Positions 48,107 to 57,724 of a DNA stretch of 64,000 nt are shown here, in pieces. The first letter of the stretch is position 1. Each line of letters starts with the position of its first letter. The notes under the pieces were generated by a model that was not told the origin of the DNA, ran no database searches, and worked only from the letters and a program-made list of their open reading frames with translations. The translations under genes were made by a program, and so were the position numbers. The DNA is from Alcanivorax nanhaiticus (lineage in GTDB: Bacteria; Pseudomonadota; Gammaproteobacteria; Pseudomonadales; Alcanivoracaceae): the NCBI RefSeq assembly GCF_000756665.1, contig NZ_ARXV01000018.1, positions 20,426 through 84,425 of the forward strand, written 5' to 3'.

Positions 48107-51046
48107 ATGTTGAGCACCCTGAAAGGTATATTTGGCCGAACTGCGCCCACAGAGCAAAAGAAGGGCGCGTTGGCCGTAGTAGATGAATATGACGAGGAAA
48201 TCCCTCGATACCCGCCGTTCGCCAAAGGTTTGCCCGTCGCCCCCATTGATAAGGTGGTGGCAACGCAAGATGAACTGGTGGAGCGTATCCGCAATGCGTT
48301 GGGCTTCAATCGGGAGCAACACCAGGAGCTGATCCTCCCGGTGATTCATCGGTACGCAGAATTTGTGCATTTGTTGCCAGCATCTGAGGCGCATCACCAC
48401 CGGGGCGCTGGCGGTTTGTTCCGGCACGGCCTTGAGGTGGCCTTCTGGGCCGCCCAAGCGTCCGAGGCCGTTATCTTCTCGATGGAAGGCTCTCCGCGTG
48501 AGCGCCGGAACAATGAGCCGCGTTGGCGTTTGGCAAGCTGCTTCTCGGGCCTGCTGCATGACGTAGGCAAGCCCCTGTCTGATGTGTCCGTAACGGACAA
48601 AGATGGTTCTGTTACCTGGAATCCGTATGCGAACACGCTATATGGCTGGGCGGCACACCATAAAATCGACCGGTATTTCCTGCGCTGGCGGGACAACCGC
48701 CACAAGCGGCATGAGCAGTTCTCACTGCTGACCATCGAGCGGATCATTCCGCCCAACGTCCTGCAATACCTATCGGAAGCTGGCCCGGAGATTCTTGAGG
48801 CTATGCTGGAGGCAATAGCGGGCACCAGCACAAATCAGCCAGTCACCAAGCTCATGTTGAAGGCTGACCAGGAGAGTGTTGCCCGCGACCTCAAGCAAAG
48901 TCGTTTGGATGTGGACGAGTTTTCCTATGGCGTCCCAGTCGAGCGGTACGTGTTCGATGCTATCCGCCGCCTAGTCAAAACAGGCAAATGGAAGGTCAAC
49001 GAGGCTGGCGCTCGCGTATGGCACCTGCACCAAGGGGTCTTCATCACCTGGCGGCAGTTGGGTGATCTATACGAGCTGATCTCCAAGGACAAGATACCTG
49101 GTATCCCCCGCGACCCTGACACGCTGGCGGACATCCTAATCGAGCGTGGCTTTGCCATTCCTAACAAGGTGCCAGGGAGCAACGGCGAATCAGCGCATTA
49201 TCGCTACTGGGAAGTATGCCCTGACGTGCTCCAAGAGGGGCGTCCTGCCGGGTCGGTGAAACTCCTCGGTTTGCGGCTTGAGTCCCACGAGCTGGTATTT
49301 ACAACAGAGCCTCCGGCACCAGTGAAGGCTGTCATCGTCGGCGAGAGGGAAGAGCCGGAGATTCATTTTGCAGACCTCGACGGTGACACTGAAGGCCAGC
49401 AATCGGCCTCAGAGAGCGCTGATCCTGATGGCGACGGTGAGGAGTCCGGTGGCGAAGTACAGTCAGGAGAGTCGCGTCCGAGCGGGTTGGAGGATGCGTA
49501 TGAAGTGGCTGCAAGCGTTCCTGAGATTGGTGCTGACGGTGCAAACCCGCTTGACGGTCTGATGGGGGGAGCTGACGGGATGGACTTCCCGTTTGATGCC
49601 TTTGGGATGGACCAACCAGCCCAGGATGCTCCAGCAGCACCAGCAGCTCCTGAAGAGGGCTCTCCTGCATCTTCCCAAGGTGATGAAATGCCTCCGGTGG
49701 TGGATGAGATACCTGGCAGTGTCCCAGAGGATAACTCCGAGCCGCCCTTCATGGATGAGCCATCATTCATGGATGCACCGCCGATGGACCCCAATTCCAT
49801 GATGGGCTCCCCTGAGCCTCCATCTCCTACCGGCAAGCCAATGCCTGCAATGGCAGACATGTTCGCATCGACGGATGAGACCGCTTTGGACGTTAGCAGC
49901 CTGTTCCCTGGTCAGAGCCCTAAAGGGACAGGCGGTGGAAATAGTGCCAAGGCTGCCAAGAAAAACGGTTCACCCAAGCCAGCCGAGAAGGGCAAGGCAG
50001 CGCCGCTGAAAGCGGCAGTGCAGCCAGCGGCGGATGGGGACAAGGCCCCGTCACCCAAGGTGGAGAAGAAACAAGCGAGAGCGAAGCTCGATGCTGCGCT
50101 GAGAGGCTTGCCCTCTAACGTCCAGAAGATACTTGAACAGGCAATTTTCCCCGTTCTTTCTGGCGAGAAGCTGTTGGGCGACGTGCTCTGCATGTTCCAA
50201 GGGCAGGCAGCCATCCTCTATCCAGAAGGGGCTGACGCTCTTGGCGGGGCATCTGAAGTGCTTTCCAGTCTTTGGGATGCTGGCGCGGTAGCCGGAGACC
50301 CGGTAATGCCAGGCAAGAAAATTCAGACGTTCAAAGGGATGAAAGGGCTGGTGCTTGCACCGGGTATCTCATCGCTGGTTGTCGATGCTCTGAATGAAGC
50401 CGAATCAAGCATGGAAGGGATACAGGATGTGCTTCTTGGGGGTGCTGGCGGGCGGAAGAACAAGAAAGCGCCGAAGGCTGGCAAGAAGAAGCCCACATCG
50501 AGCGAGCAGGGCAACCGAAAAGCTGGAGGTCATGATGCACAGAGTTCAGCGGCGAAGCAGCCAGAGAAAAAGGTACACACGGAAAAAGCTCAGACGGAAT
50601 CTGTGCAGCCGAAACAAAACAGCACACCGGTTCGCCGTCCAGAGAAATCCGTAACGCCACCTCCCAGTCGCCCTGAGCCCAAACCGGCCAAAAAAGAAGT
50701 GGACATCCCAGAGATTGAAGAGAACACGCTGCTTCCGAAAGGGCGAGGCCAGATGACGGCGGATTTTGATGACATCAAGCCCAAAACAATGACCGTTGAG
50801 GCGGCTATTGCACAGCTAAAAGAGATGATTCTGAAGCGTGAAGGGCGCTGGATAACCAGCGCTGTCACGAAGGAAGGAGGGTTCCTGGTTACTAGCGGAA
50901 AGTCACTGGACATCATTGCCGGTGAGTTTGCCGACCTGAGTAAACATAACCTGCGAGGTCACCTGAAGAGAGGCCAGGCTGATCCGCCCATGATGTATAA
51001 GCAGGGCAAATTGTATTTGGTCCTGAAGGAGAACAACGAAGCATGA
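48107..51046 (+). CDS. traI: TraI relaxase (MOBH family)
   Basis: 979 residues from ATG (MLSTLKGIFG); a TTG frame start at 48023 lies inside the likely promoter. TraI_2 domain with EAHHHRGAGGLFRHGLEVA (three-His motif, about 93-111) and HD motif LLHDVGKP (about 148). Residues about 420-640 are acidic and Pro/Gly/Met rich, making the protein about 260 longer than SXT TraI. A C-terminal TraI_2_C-like domain (about 890-979) ends the chain. It nicks oriT and pilots DNA. Overlaps traD by ATGA. Confidence 0.93.
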   Translation: MLSTLKGIFGRTAPTEQKKGALAVVDEYDEEIPRYPPFAKGLPVAPIDKVVATQDELVERIRNALGFNREQHQELILPVIHRYAEFVHLLPASEAHHHRGAGGLFRHGLEVAFWAAQASEAVIFSMEGSPRERRNNEPRWRLASCFSGLLHDVGKPLSDVSVTDKDGSVTWNPYANTLYGWAAHHKIDRYFLRWRDNRHKRHEQFSLLTIERIIPPNVLQYLSEAGPEILEAMLEAIAGTSTNQPVTKLMLKADQESVARDLKQSRLDVDEFSYGVPVERYVFDAIRRLVKTGKWKVNEAGARVWHLHQGVFITWRQLGDLYELISKDKIPGIPRDPDTLADILIERGFAIPNKVPGSNGESAHYRYWEVCPDVLQEGRPAGSVKLLGLRLESHELVFTTEPPAPVKAVIVGEREEPEIHFADLDGDTEGQQSASESADPDGDGEESGGEVQSGESRPSGLEDAYEVAASVPEIGADGANPLDGLMGGADGMDFPFDAFGMDQPAQDAPAAPAAPEEGSPASSQGDEMPPVVDEIPGSVPEDNSEPPFMDEPSFMDAPPMDPNSMMGSPEPPSPTGKPMPAMADMFASTDETALDVSSLFPGQSPKGTGGGNSAKAAKKNGSPKPAEKGKAAPLKAAVQPAADGDKAPSPKVEKKQARAKLDAALRGLPSNVQKILEQAIFPVLSGEKLLGDVLCMFQGQAAILYPEGADALGGASEVLSSLWDAGAVAGDPVMPGKKIQTFKGMKGLVLAPGISSLVVDALNEAESSMEGIQDVLLGGAGGRKNKKAPKAGKKKPTSSEQGNRKAGGHDAQSSAAKQPEKKVHTEKAQTESVQPKQNSTPVRRPEKSVTPPPSRPEPKPAKKEVDIPEIEENTLLPKGRGQMTADFDDIKPKTMTVEAAIAQLKEMILKREGRWITSAVTKEGGFLVTSGKSLDIIAGEFADLSKHNLRGHLKRGQADPPMMYKQGKLYLVLKENNEA

Positions 51047-52902
51047 AATATAACGCTCTTGAATATGAAATGCCCTGGCGGCCTAACTACGAGAAACAGG
51101 CTGTAGCTGGGTGGCTGGCCGCGAGTGCGGCAGCGGTAGCCGTGAACCACTACAGCCCCATGCCATCCGACCCCTTCTACTGGATGACAGGCATCTGCGG
51201 TGTAATGGCGATGGCCCAGTTACCCAAAGCCATTCGACTGGCGAACCTTCAGAAGCACCTGCGGGGTAGGGAACTGGAGTTCATCAGCATGAAGGAGCTA
51301 CAAAAGACCATTAAGGGCCATCCAACTGAAATGTGGGTTGGCTCAGGTTTCGATTGGGAGAATCGGCACACACAACGAGCCTTTGAAATTCTCAAACGGG
51401 ACTGGTCGAGTATCGTCAACTTTGAAACCACGACAGAGAAGGTCGTGCGCCTGGCAACAGGCAAAAAGAAGAAGCCGAAACCGATTGGTGCTCCGTGGAT
51501 CCATGGGTTGGAGCCTCAAGAACAGACACTGATGCAGGACTTGGATCACGCCGAAGGCCATACGCTGATTGTAGGCACCACGGGTGCCGGTAAAACCCGT
51601 ATGTTCGACATCATGATTTCTCAGGCCATCATGCGTGGTGAGGCTGTGATCATTATCGACCCGAAGGGCGATAGGGATATGCGCGACAAGGCCCGCCGCG
51701 TGTGTGAGGCGATGGGCGAACCTGAAAAATTCATCTCTTTCCACCCGGCGTTCCCTGAAGAGTCTATCCGTATTGACCCGCTGAGAAACTTCACTCGTGT
51801 CACGGAAATTGCGAGCCGTCTGGCAGCACTCATTCCCTCCGAGGCGGGAGCGGATCCATTCAAGAGCTTTGCCTGGCAGGCTTTGAATAATATTGCTCAG
51901 GCCCTGGTTATGACTTACCAGCGCCCGAACCTTGTACTGTTGAGACGATTCCTGGAAGGCGGGCCAGCCGGGTTGGTTATCAAGGCCGTAGAAGCCTATG
52001 CAGAGCAAGTCATGCCTGAGTGGGAGGCCGAAGCTGAGCCTTACAGAGAAAAGGTCAAAACCGGCAGCAAAGAGAAGAAAGCCTTCGCGATGCTACGTTT
52101 CTATTACGATGTGATTCAGCCGGTTCAGCCAAGCTCAGAGCTTGAAGGCTTGCTCAGCATGTTCCAGCACGATTCAACGCACTTCTCGAAGATGGTGGCG
52201 AACCTGCTGCCGATCATGAACATGCTCACCTCTGGCGAGTTGGGCAAGATGCTGTCCCCGGATGCGGGCGACTTGAACGATACTCGCGGAATCACCGATA
52301 CCGCAAAGATCATCAACAATGGACAGGTGGCATACATCGGCCTGGACTCGCTGACCGATAGCATGGTGGGCAGTGCAATTGGTTCCATAATGCTGTCCGA
52401 CCTGACCGCTGTTGCCGGTGATCGCTACAACTTCGGTGTGAACAACCGGGTGGTGAACATCTTTGTTGACGAGGCCGCAGAGGTCATCAACGACCCGTTC
52501 ATCCAACTCCTGAACAAAGGTCGAGGTGCAAAACTTCGACTCTTCGTTGCAACCCAGACCTTCTCCGACTTCGCGGCTCGTATGGGCAGTAAAGATAAGG
52601 CTATTCAGGTCTTGGGGAACCTCAATAACAAATTTGCTTTGCGTGTGCTGGACACCGAGACACAGGAATACATCACCAGCAACCTGCCCAAAACCCGCGT
52701 GAAATATGTCATGAGGACACAAGGCCAAAACACGCATGGGGATGAGCCAATCATGCACGGGGGTAACCAGGGTGAGCGACTCATGGAGGAGGAATCAGAC
52801 CTGCTTCCTCCCCAGTTGCTGGGGATGCTCCCGAACCTTGAGTTCTTTGCAACGATCTCTGGTGGGAGGCTGATTAAAGGCCGACTGCCAATCCTTCAAT
52901 AA
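51043..52902 (+). CDS. traD: TraD type IV coupling protein
   Basis: 619 residues. Two N-terminal membrane helices (about 21-38 and 46-62), Walker A GTTGAGKT (178-185), Walker B VVNIFVDEAAEV (about 469-480). VirD4-like hexameric pump linking the relaxosome to the secretion channel in the inner membrane. Confidence 0.95.
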   Translation: MKYNALEYEMPWRPNYEKQAVAGWLAASAAAVAVNHYSPMPSDPFYWMTGICGVMAMAQLPKAIRLANLQKHLRGRELEFISMKELQKTIKGHPTEMWVGSGFDWENRHTQRAFEILKRDWSSIVNFETTTEKVVRLATGKKKKPKPIGAPWIHGLEPQEQTLMQDLDHAEGHTLIVGTTGAGKTRMFDIMISQAIMRGEAVIIIDPKGDRDMRDKARRVCEAMGEPEKFISFHPAFPEESIRIDPLRNFTRVTEIASRLAALIPSEAGADPFKSFAWQALNNIAQALVMTYQRPNLVLLRRFLEGGPAGLVIKAVEAYAEQVMPEWEAEAEPYREKVKTGSKEKKAFAMLRFYYDVIQPVQPSSELEGLLSMFQHDSTHFSKMVANLLPIMNMLTSGELGKMLSPDAGDLNDTRGITDTAKIINNGQVAYIGLDSLTDSMVGSAIGSIMLSDLTAVAGDRYNFGVNNRVVNIFVDEAAEVINDPFIQLLNKGRGAKLRLFVATQTFSDFAARMGSKDKAIQVLGNLNNKFALRVLDTETQEYITSNLPKTRVKYVMRTQGQNTHGDEPIMHGGNQGERLMEEESDLLPPQLLGMLPNLEFFATISGGRLIKGRLPILQ

Positions 52903-52951
52903 GTACGTCGCCATGGCAGGCAGTGAAACACGAAAGTATGAGGTTACTCCG

Positions 52952-53497
52952 ATGGCAAAACAGCACCCCTACGCACGGGTGATAGAAGGTCTCAAGGCAA
53001 GAGGCCGGAAGAACGCAGAGCTGCTGACGCTTCTGCAATTTGATTGGCCGGTGTCCCGCTTCGTTCTTGAAAAGATCAGCGAATACATCAGCGACCAGAT
53101 TTGCGCCGATGAAGAGCCAGTGATTTACGAAATCATTGAAGGGGCACTCATTCGTTACAGCGAAGTCGTCCATTTCAAAGAAGGTAAGAAGATACCAGAC
53201 CCCGTGCGCTTTGGGGTCTTTATCGAGGCGCTGATTTCAGAAACGTCCCGAATTATGGAGATTGAGATACAAGATGACGAAGGCTCTGCCTGGAATGTCG
53301 GCAGCGGGACCAGCTTCTGCGAGTGGTACAGCACACATTCCGGGGGCTTGAATATCTACCCAAAGCTCCATGAGAACGAGAAAAGTCTAAGGTCGGTTCT
53401 GTACGAGCTGATTACCAGTGAACAGATCCGCAGTGTATTGAGGAGAGTCAATTATGAAGAAGCCGTTGTGGCTGGTGGCATGGCTACTGGTCATTGA
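52952..53497 (+). CDS. Unknown protein between traD and traJ
   Basis: 181 residues from ATG with GAGGTT upstream; ATG at 52913 would add 13. Soluble, helical and acidic. Ends 44 bp inside traJ, so coupled. IncC/SXT have no gene of exactly this kind that I recognise. Confidence 0.8.
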   Translation: MAKQHPYARVIEGLKARGRKNAELLTLLQFDWPVSRFVLEKISEYISDQICADEEPVIYEIIEGALIRYSEVVHFKEGKKIPDPVRFGVFIEALISETSRIMEIEIQDDEGSAWNVGSGTSFCEWYSTHSGGLNIYPKLHENEKSLRSVLYELITSEQIRSVLRRVNYEEAVVAGGMATGH

Positions 53498-54083
53498 GAT
53501 CCTGGTCATCCTGTTGTTGGTGCCAGGTGATTGGACCGACAAGGCAATTGAGAAAGAGAGTGCGCTGGTGGAGGCAAGCCTCGGAAGTGAGTCCCGGTAC
53601 TGGATAAGAGAACAGGCAGAGTCATGGTATCAAAGCGTCATGATCGACTCGGGGTTCTACGAAGGCATGTATTACACGCTTATCCCGACCGAGGAGCAAC
53701 GCAAGAACTCCCGAGGCATGGAGAATATGGGAACGTGGTGGTTCGTGTGGGCGAAAGGTCGAATGGAGGCGTTAGCCAACGTGGTATACCAGTTCATGAC
53801 CAGGACGGCGCTGTTTATGACTTGGGCGCCGTACATGCTGATACTGCTGCTCCCGGCCATCTACGATGGGATGATGACCTGGCGTATCAAGAGGACAAAC
53901 TTCGATTACGCCTCTCCCATTATTCATCGTTACGGGATCCGTTTCACCGGCTACCTGGTGCTGGGCTTGGGAATCGCATTCTTTGCGCCAATTGCGCTGA
54001 ACCCAATCATCATACCCATCGTCATGATGATCTGCTGTGTGCTGATTGGACTCACCATGGGTAACCTGCAAAAACGAGTGTGA
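53454..54083 (+). CDS. traJ: TraJ-like DUF4400 membrane protein
   Basis: 209 residues. One N-terminal helix (about 6-24), periplasmic loop, then three helices at about 128-145, 165-182, 185-203. DUF4400 proteins sit between traD and traL in IncC and SXT; thought to aid mating-pair formation. Followed by palindrome A and box. Confidence 0.88.
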   Translation: MKKPLWLVAWLLVIEILVILLLVPGDWTDKAIEKESALVEASLGSESRYWIREQAESWYQSVMIDSGFYEGMYYTLIPTEEQRKNSRGMENMGTWWFVWAKGRMEALANVVYQFMTRTALFMTWAPYMLILLLPAIYDGMMTWRIKRTNFDYASPIIHRYGIRFTGYLVLGLGIAFFAPIALNPIIIPIVMMICCVLIGLTMGNLQKRV

Positions 54084-54113
54084 AACATCGGATGGCCGAC
54101 GCCACCCGAAAAT

Positions 54114-54129
54114 CTTTCACATGTGAAAG
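54114..54129. repeat. Palindrome family A, copy 8
   Basis: Perfect CTTTCACATGTGAAAG, 29 bp upstream of the activator box at 54159. Confidence 0.92.
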
Positions 54130-54156
54130 TTCACTTTTCTCGCTGGCGGACGCTTT

Positions 54157-54182
54157 GCGCCCAAAATGGGCAATTCGGCGTC
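54157..54182 (+). promoter_or_regulatory. AcaCD/SetCD-like activator box
   Basis: GCGCCCAAAATGGGCAATTC then GGCGTC, 87 bp before the ATG at 54246. Confidence 0.65.
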
Positions 54183-54245
54183 CGTCGATTTCCTTCCCTC
54201 TGGGTGACAATGCGTTCATGGGTAATGAGCACTAGAGAGGTAACC

Positions 54246-54404
54246 ATGAATCACGTCGCTCAAGAACATCCGAAATGTGAATCCAGTAGCGCAGGCATTG
54301 TGTCCGCGTGGGTTTTCTGGAATGCGCTATTTCTCGGTGGTCTCGTATTTGGCCTGGAAGCATCTGGATACAGCGTTCTCGGCGCTTTGACATCCGTATT
54401 CTGA
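54246..54404 (+). CDS. 52-residue membrane protein under the activator box
   Basis: MNHVAQEHPKCESSS, then one hydrophobic stretch (about 18-50). AGAGGTAACC before ATG. It is alone between a box and a terminator, so it is a separately controlled small gene. No family recognised. Confidence 0.7.
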   Translation: MNHVAQEHPKCESSSAGIVSAWVFWNALFLGGLVFGLEASGYSVLGALTSVF

Positions 54405-54431
54405 CAGGCGTAGCCACCCCTCCTATCCCTT

Positions 54432-54459
54432 AGCGGCCCTCGTGGCCGCTTTTTTTTTG
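54432..54459 (+). terminator. Terminator before traL
   Basis: AGCGGCC-ctcgt-GGCCGCT and nine Ts. Confidence 0.92.
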
Positions 54460-54473
54460 CCAACCGGCTGGAA

Positions 54474-54497
54474 TTGCCCAAAAAGGGTGAGAACGGA
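54474..54497 (+). promoter_or_regulatory. AcaCD/SetCD-like box of traLEKBVA
   Basis: TTGCCCAAAAAGGGTGAGAA, 80 bp before traL. Confidence 0.6.
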
Positions 54498-54555
54498 TGC
54501 CAGCTTACTTCCCGATGTATCAGAAAATAGCCCGAGAAATCAAAAGGGGAGGTTT

Positions 54556-54837
54556 ATGAAACCTGTAAAAATTCCAAGACGAGTCGATGAACCGCCGCAC
54601 CTGATGATGTGGAGTGCGGATGAACTGGCTCCCATGCTGATAGGCCTTGTTATCGGGGTAGTTCTGGGTAAGGCATTCATCTGTACGGTTATCGGTCTTG
54701 TCATTACGAACCTTTACCGAAAATTCAGAGATAACCATCCAGACGGTTATCTCCTTCACATGTTGTATTGGACGGGACTGCCGATGACGAAATCCAAGAC
54801 CTTTAAGAATCCCTACATCCGGAGGTACTTCCCATGA
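54556..54837 (+). CDS. traL: TraL conjugal transfer pilus protein
   Basis: 93 residues from ATG with GGGGAGG upstream. IPRRVDEPPHLMMW start, two helices (about 25-40 and 41-56), LYWTGLPMTKSKTF near the end: TraL/VirB3-like. Inner membrane. ATGA overlap with traE. Confidence 0.93.
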   Translation: MKPVKIPRRVDEPPHLMMWSADELAPMLIGLVIGVVLGKAFICTVIGLVITNLYRKFRDNHPDGYLLHMLYWTGLPMTKSKTFKNPYIRRYFP

Positions 54838-55451
54838 ACCTCAAAAGTTACTTGAAGTCGTGGGAAGGGACGCAGAACGAAAACAAGTGGGGCCGCATGT
54901 TTATCGCGGGCCTGATCGTTGCCGTTTTGGTTCTGATTGGGATGCTCGCTAACAAGCAAACCATCGTGACCATTCAGCCTTTCACTCTCCACGACGAAGC
55001 CTGGGTGACCGAGGATGACTCATCGCAAGGCTACAAGGAAGCCTGGGGATTTGCGCTGGCGCAGTTGTTTGGGAACGTCACGCCTTCCAATGTTGGCTTC
55101 ATCAAAGACCGCATTGATCGCCTGCTTTCGCCCGCTATCTATAACGATGTGGTTAACGTGCTGGAGATGCAGTCTCAGCAAATCCGCAATGACCGCGTGA
55201 GCATTCGTTTTGAACCCAGATTTGTAGAGTACGAACCGAAGAGCGAAAAGGTCTTCGTTTACGGCTATTCGTTCACCAAAGGTATGTCCAACGAATCCGA
55301 AGTCCGTACTGACAGAACCTACGAGTTTGAAATAGCCATCTCAAACTATATCCCCGTTATTGACTTCATGGATACCTATGAAGGACGCCCTCGGACTGAG
55401 GATGTGCTGGAGCGATTGCAACGAAGAGAGGAGCGCCGGAGCGAACGATGA
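54834..55451 (+). CDS. traE: TraE (VirB8-like) mating channel protein
   Basis: 205 residues. One N-terminal helix (about 24-42), then periplasmic NTF2-like domain with NVTPSNVGFIKDRIDRLLSP. TraE family, bridges inner membrane and channel. Overlaps traK. Confidence 0.93.
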   Translation: MNLKSYLKSWEGTQNENKWGRMFIAGLIVAVLVLIGMLANKQTIVTIQPFTLHDEAWVTEDDSSQGYKEAWGFALAQLFGNVTPSNVGFIKDRIDRLLSPAIYNDVVNVLEMQSQQIRNDRVSIRFEPRFVEYEPKSEKVFVYGYSFTKGMSNESEVRTDRTYEFEIAISNYIPVIDFMDTYEGRPRTEDVLERLQRREERRSER

Positions 55452-56389
55452 ATATGAAAAAAACTATTTTGGCGCTGGCGGTGGTGCTGTCTGCATCGGC
55501 AACAGCCAATGCGCAAGATGCTATTCCTGTGGTTCCGGCCAGCGTCATGAAAAATGCCGCCCAGGAAGCGCGAAAAGTGGGCATCGAGGGTGAAAGCAAG
55601 AATAGCCCTGATAGTTCCTATGCAGGGGCAAGCGTGTCTCAGGATCCTGTTCTTACCATGACGCCGGGGGTGAACCAGATTATCCCGGTGGCGATTGGTC
55701 ACCCTAATCGTATTGTGACGCCTTTTGGCAACCCCGAGGTTGTCTCTACCTCCCTGTCTGGCGGAGAAAAAGAAGGGGAATGTGGCGAAGTCTGCATCAA
55801 GGAAAACGTGGTGTACGTTGCAACTGATAAAGAACACCCCGTCACCATGTTTATCACCGAGAAGGGCAGCGAAACACAAGCGCTGAGCCTGACGATGGTT
55901 CCGCGCAAGATCCCGCCTCGCGAAGTTTTCCTCAAGCTCGACGGCCAGACTGTCGCTTCTGGGCTTTATTCCAACCCCAAAGCCGAACGCTGGGAGCGCA
56001 GCAAGCCATACGTGGAAACTCTTCGTTCCGTGTTCCGTAAGCTGGCGCTGGGAGAAATCCCGCAGGGCTACACCATGAACGCTATCCCCAATACCGTCGC
56101 GCCTCCTTACTGCGACCACCCAGGCATGAAGGTTTCGTTCAAGCACGGACAGATGCTCATGGGGCATAGCTTGTCGGTATTTGTAGGGGTGGCGGAAAAC
56201 ACTTCTTCTGACGCGCTGGAGTTCCAAGAAGCCACCTGTGGTGACTGGGATGTAGCGGCTGTGACTACTTGGCCGCTGAAAGTGCTGGAGCCTGGTCAGA
56301 AAACTGAAGTGTATGTCGCCCGGAAACAAATGACTGGGCAGGCTCCTGTGACTTCTAAGCGTCCATCGCTGCTAGGAGGTGCGCAATGA
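55448..56389 (+). CDS. traK: TraK secretin-like protein
   Basis: 313 residues. Signal peptide of about 22. TraK/VirB9-like beta domains: TPGVNQIIPVAIGHPNRIVTPF (about 78-98), CGEVCIKENVVYV, and a C-terminal domain. Outer-membrane core with TraV and TraB. Overlaps traB. Confidence 0.93.
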   Translation: MNMKKTILALAVVLSASATANAQDAIPVVPASVMKNAAQEARKVGIEGESKNSPDSSYAGASVSQDPVLTMTPGVNQIIPVAIGHPNRIVTPFGNPEVVSTSLSGGEKEGECGEVCIKENVVYVATDKEHPVTMFITEKGSETQALSLTMVPRKIPPREVFLKLDGQTVASGLYSNPKAERWERSKPYVETLRSVFRKLALGEIPQGYTMNAIPNTVAPPYCDHPGMKVSFKHGQMLMGHSLSVFVGVAENTSSDALEFQEATCGDWDVAAVTTWPLKVLEPGQKTEVYVARKQMTGQAPVTSKRPSLLGGAQ

Positions 56390-57714
56390 GGGGAGCATGG
56401 GACAATTTAAACCCCAAACACAAGCGATGGGTCGCCATAGGTCTGGGTGGGGTGGTTATCTTCAGTGTGGTTGCCCTTTTCTCTGGCGGTGAACCAAGCG
56501 AGCGGAAAAAGACTTCTCGGGAAGACAGCATCCGCCACATTCTGACTGACACCAATACTCGCGAAGTTGGCATTGATGCTCTATCTGCCGACCTGAAGTT
56601 AGTGACTCGTGAAAACGAGACGCTGCGCAGAGACCTTGAGCGTTTTAAAGAAGAGGTGGCTCGTAATTCAGGCCAAGCGTCCGCCGACAAAGCATTGAGC
56701 CGTGACCTGGCTCGTATGCAGGAAGAGCTTGAAAAGCTGAAAGATCGCAATAAGGAGCTGGCTGAAGAGGTCAAGAAAGGCAACTCTGCCGCCAGTGAAG
56801 GCGAAACAGATCCTCGTGCCCGAGGTGCTACACCGGTCAACACAGCGTCAGCACCAGCACCAGCCGGAGCTGACGGAGAGCTGGATTACAAGAACCCTGA
56901 AGACTTCTTCAAGAACGCCCCGGTCCCGGACACCAAGGCAGAAGATGCTGAGAATGAGCGTGGTGCCAGAGGACAAGCTCCTAAGCCAAAAGGGCTGACT
57001 ATCGCCAGCTACTCTTCCTCGTCAGCGGAGGATGAAGAGGTTGCGGATGTCGATGGCAAGGACGATGAGATGTTCATGCCAGCGGGTTCCATCATCACTG
57101 GCGTCCTGATTAACGGTATGGATGCACCGACCGCGCAGGGGGCTCGGCAGGATCCTTTCCCGGCAACACTGCGCATCCAGAAGGAAGCCATTCTGCCGAA
57201 TAGGTTCCGGGCTGATATTCGCGAATGTTTCTTGATCATCTCAGGCTACGGTGACCTTAGTTCTGAACGCGCATATCTGCGTGGCGAAACGCTTTCTTGC
57301 GTGAAAGACAACGGTGATGTCATTGAAACCCCGTTCGATGCTTACGCCGTGGGTGAAGACGGTAAAGCAGGTATTCGTGGTCGCCTGGTCTCCAAGCAGG
57401 GACAAATCATCGCCAAATCCTTGATGGCGGGCTTCCTCAGTGGCGCAGCAGAGGCATTCGACGTAAACGCCGTGCCTACCCTCAACCTGGAGAACACAGG
57501 GCGGACCCAGTATCAACAGACCGACTTTACCGGCACGTTGGCTCAAGGTGCTGCGGCTAAGGGTGCAAGTAACGCTCTGGATCGAATCGCTCAGTTCTAT
57601 ATCCAGATGGCTGAAGGCATCTTCCCGGTAATCGAAATTGATGCTGGTCGCCAAGTCGAAATCATTGTGACCAAGGGCTCCTCGCTGCGAGTTCGTGGTT
57701 CTAAAGCCGAATAA
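56386..57714 (+). CDS. traB: TraB (VirB10-like) channel scaffold
   Basis: 442 residues. One helix (about 19-36), coiled coil (about 65-130), proline/alanine spacer, then the VirB10 beta barrel (about 225-425; PAGSIITGVLINGMDAPT, DLSSERAYLRGETLSC, GIRGRLVSKQG). Spans both membranes. Confidence 0.95.
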   Translation: MRGAWDNLNPKHKRWVAIGLGGVVIFSVVALFSGGEPSERKKTSREDSIRHILTDTNTREVGIDALSADLKLVTRENETLRRDLERFKEEVARNSGQASADKALSRDLARMQEELEKLKDRNKELAEEVKKGNSAASEGETDPRARGATPVNTASAPAPAGADGELDYKNPEDFFKNAPVPDTKAEDAENERGARGQAPKPKGLTIASYSSSSAEDEEVADVDGKDDEMFMPAGSIITGVLINGMDAPTAQGARQDPFPATLRIQKEAILPNRFRADIRECFLIISGYGDLSSERAYLRGETLSCVKDNGDVIETPFDAYAVGEDGKAGIRGRLVSKQGQIIAKSLMAGFLSGAAEAFDVNAVPTLNLENTGRTQYQQTDFTGTLAQGAAAKGASNALDRIAQFYIQMAEGIFPVIEIDAGRQVEIIVTKGSSLRVRGSKAE

Positions 57715-57724
57715 GGGGTGAAAA

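Noticed and set aside
55376..56329. 317-codon minus-strand ORF
   Set aside because: Antisense to traK, which fits the traE-K-B order and overlaps.
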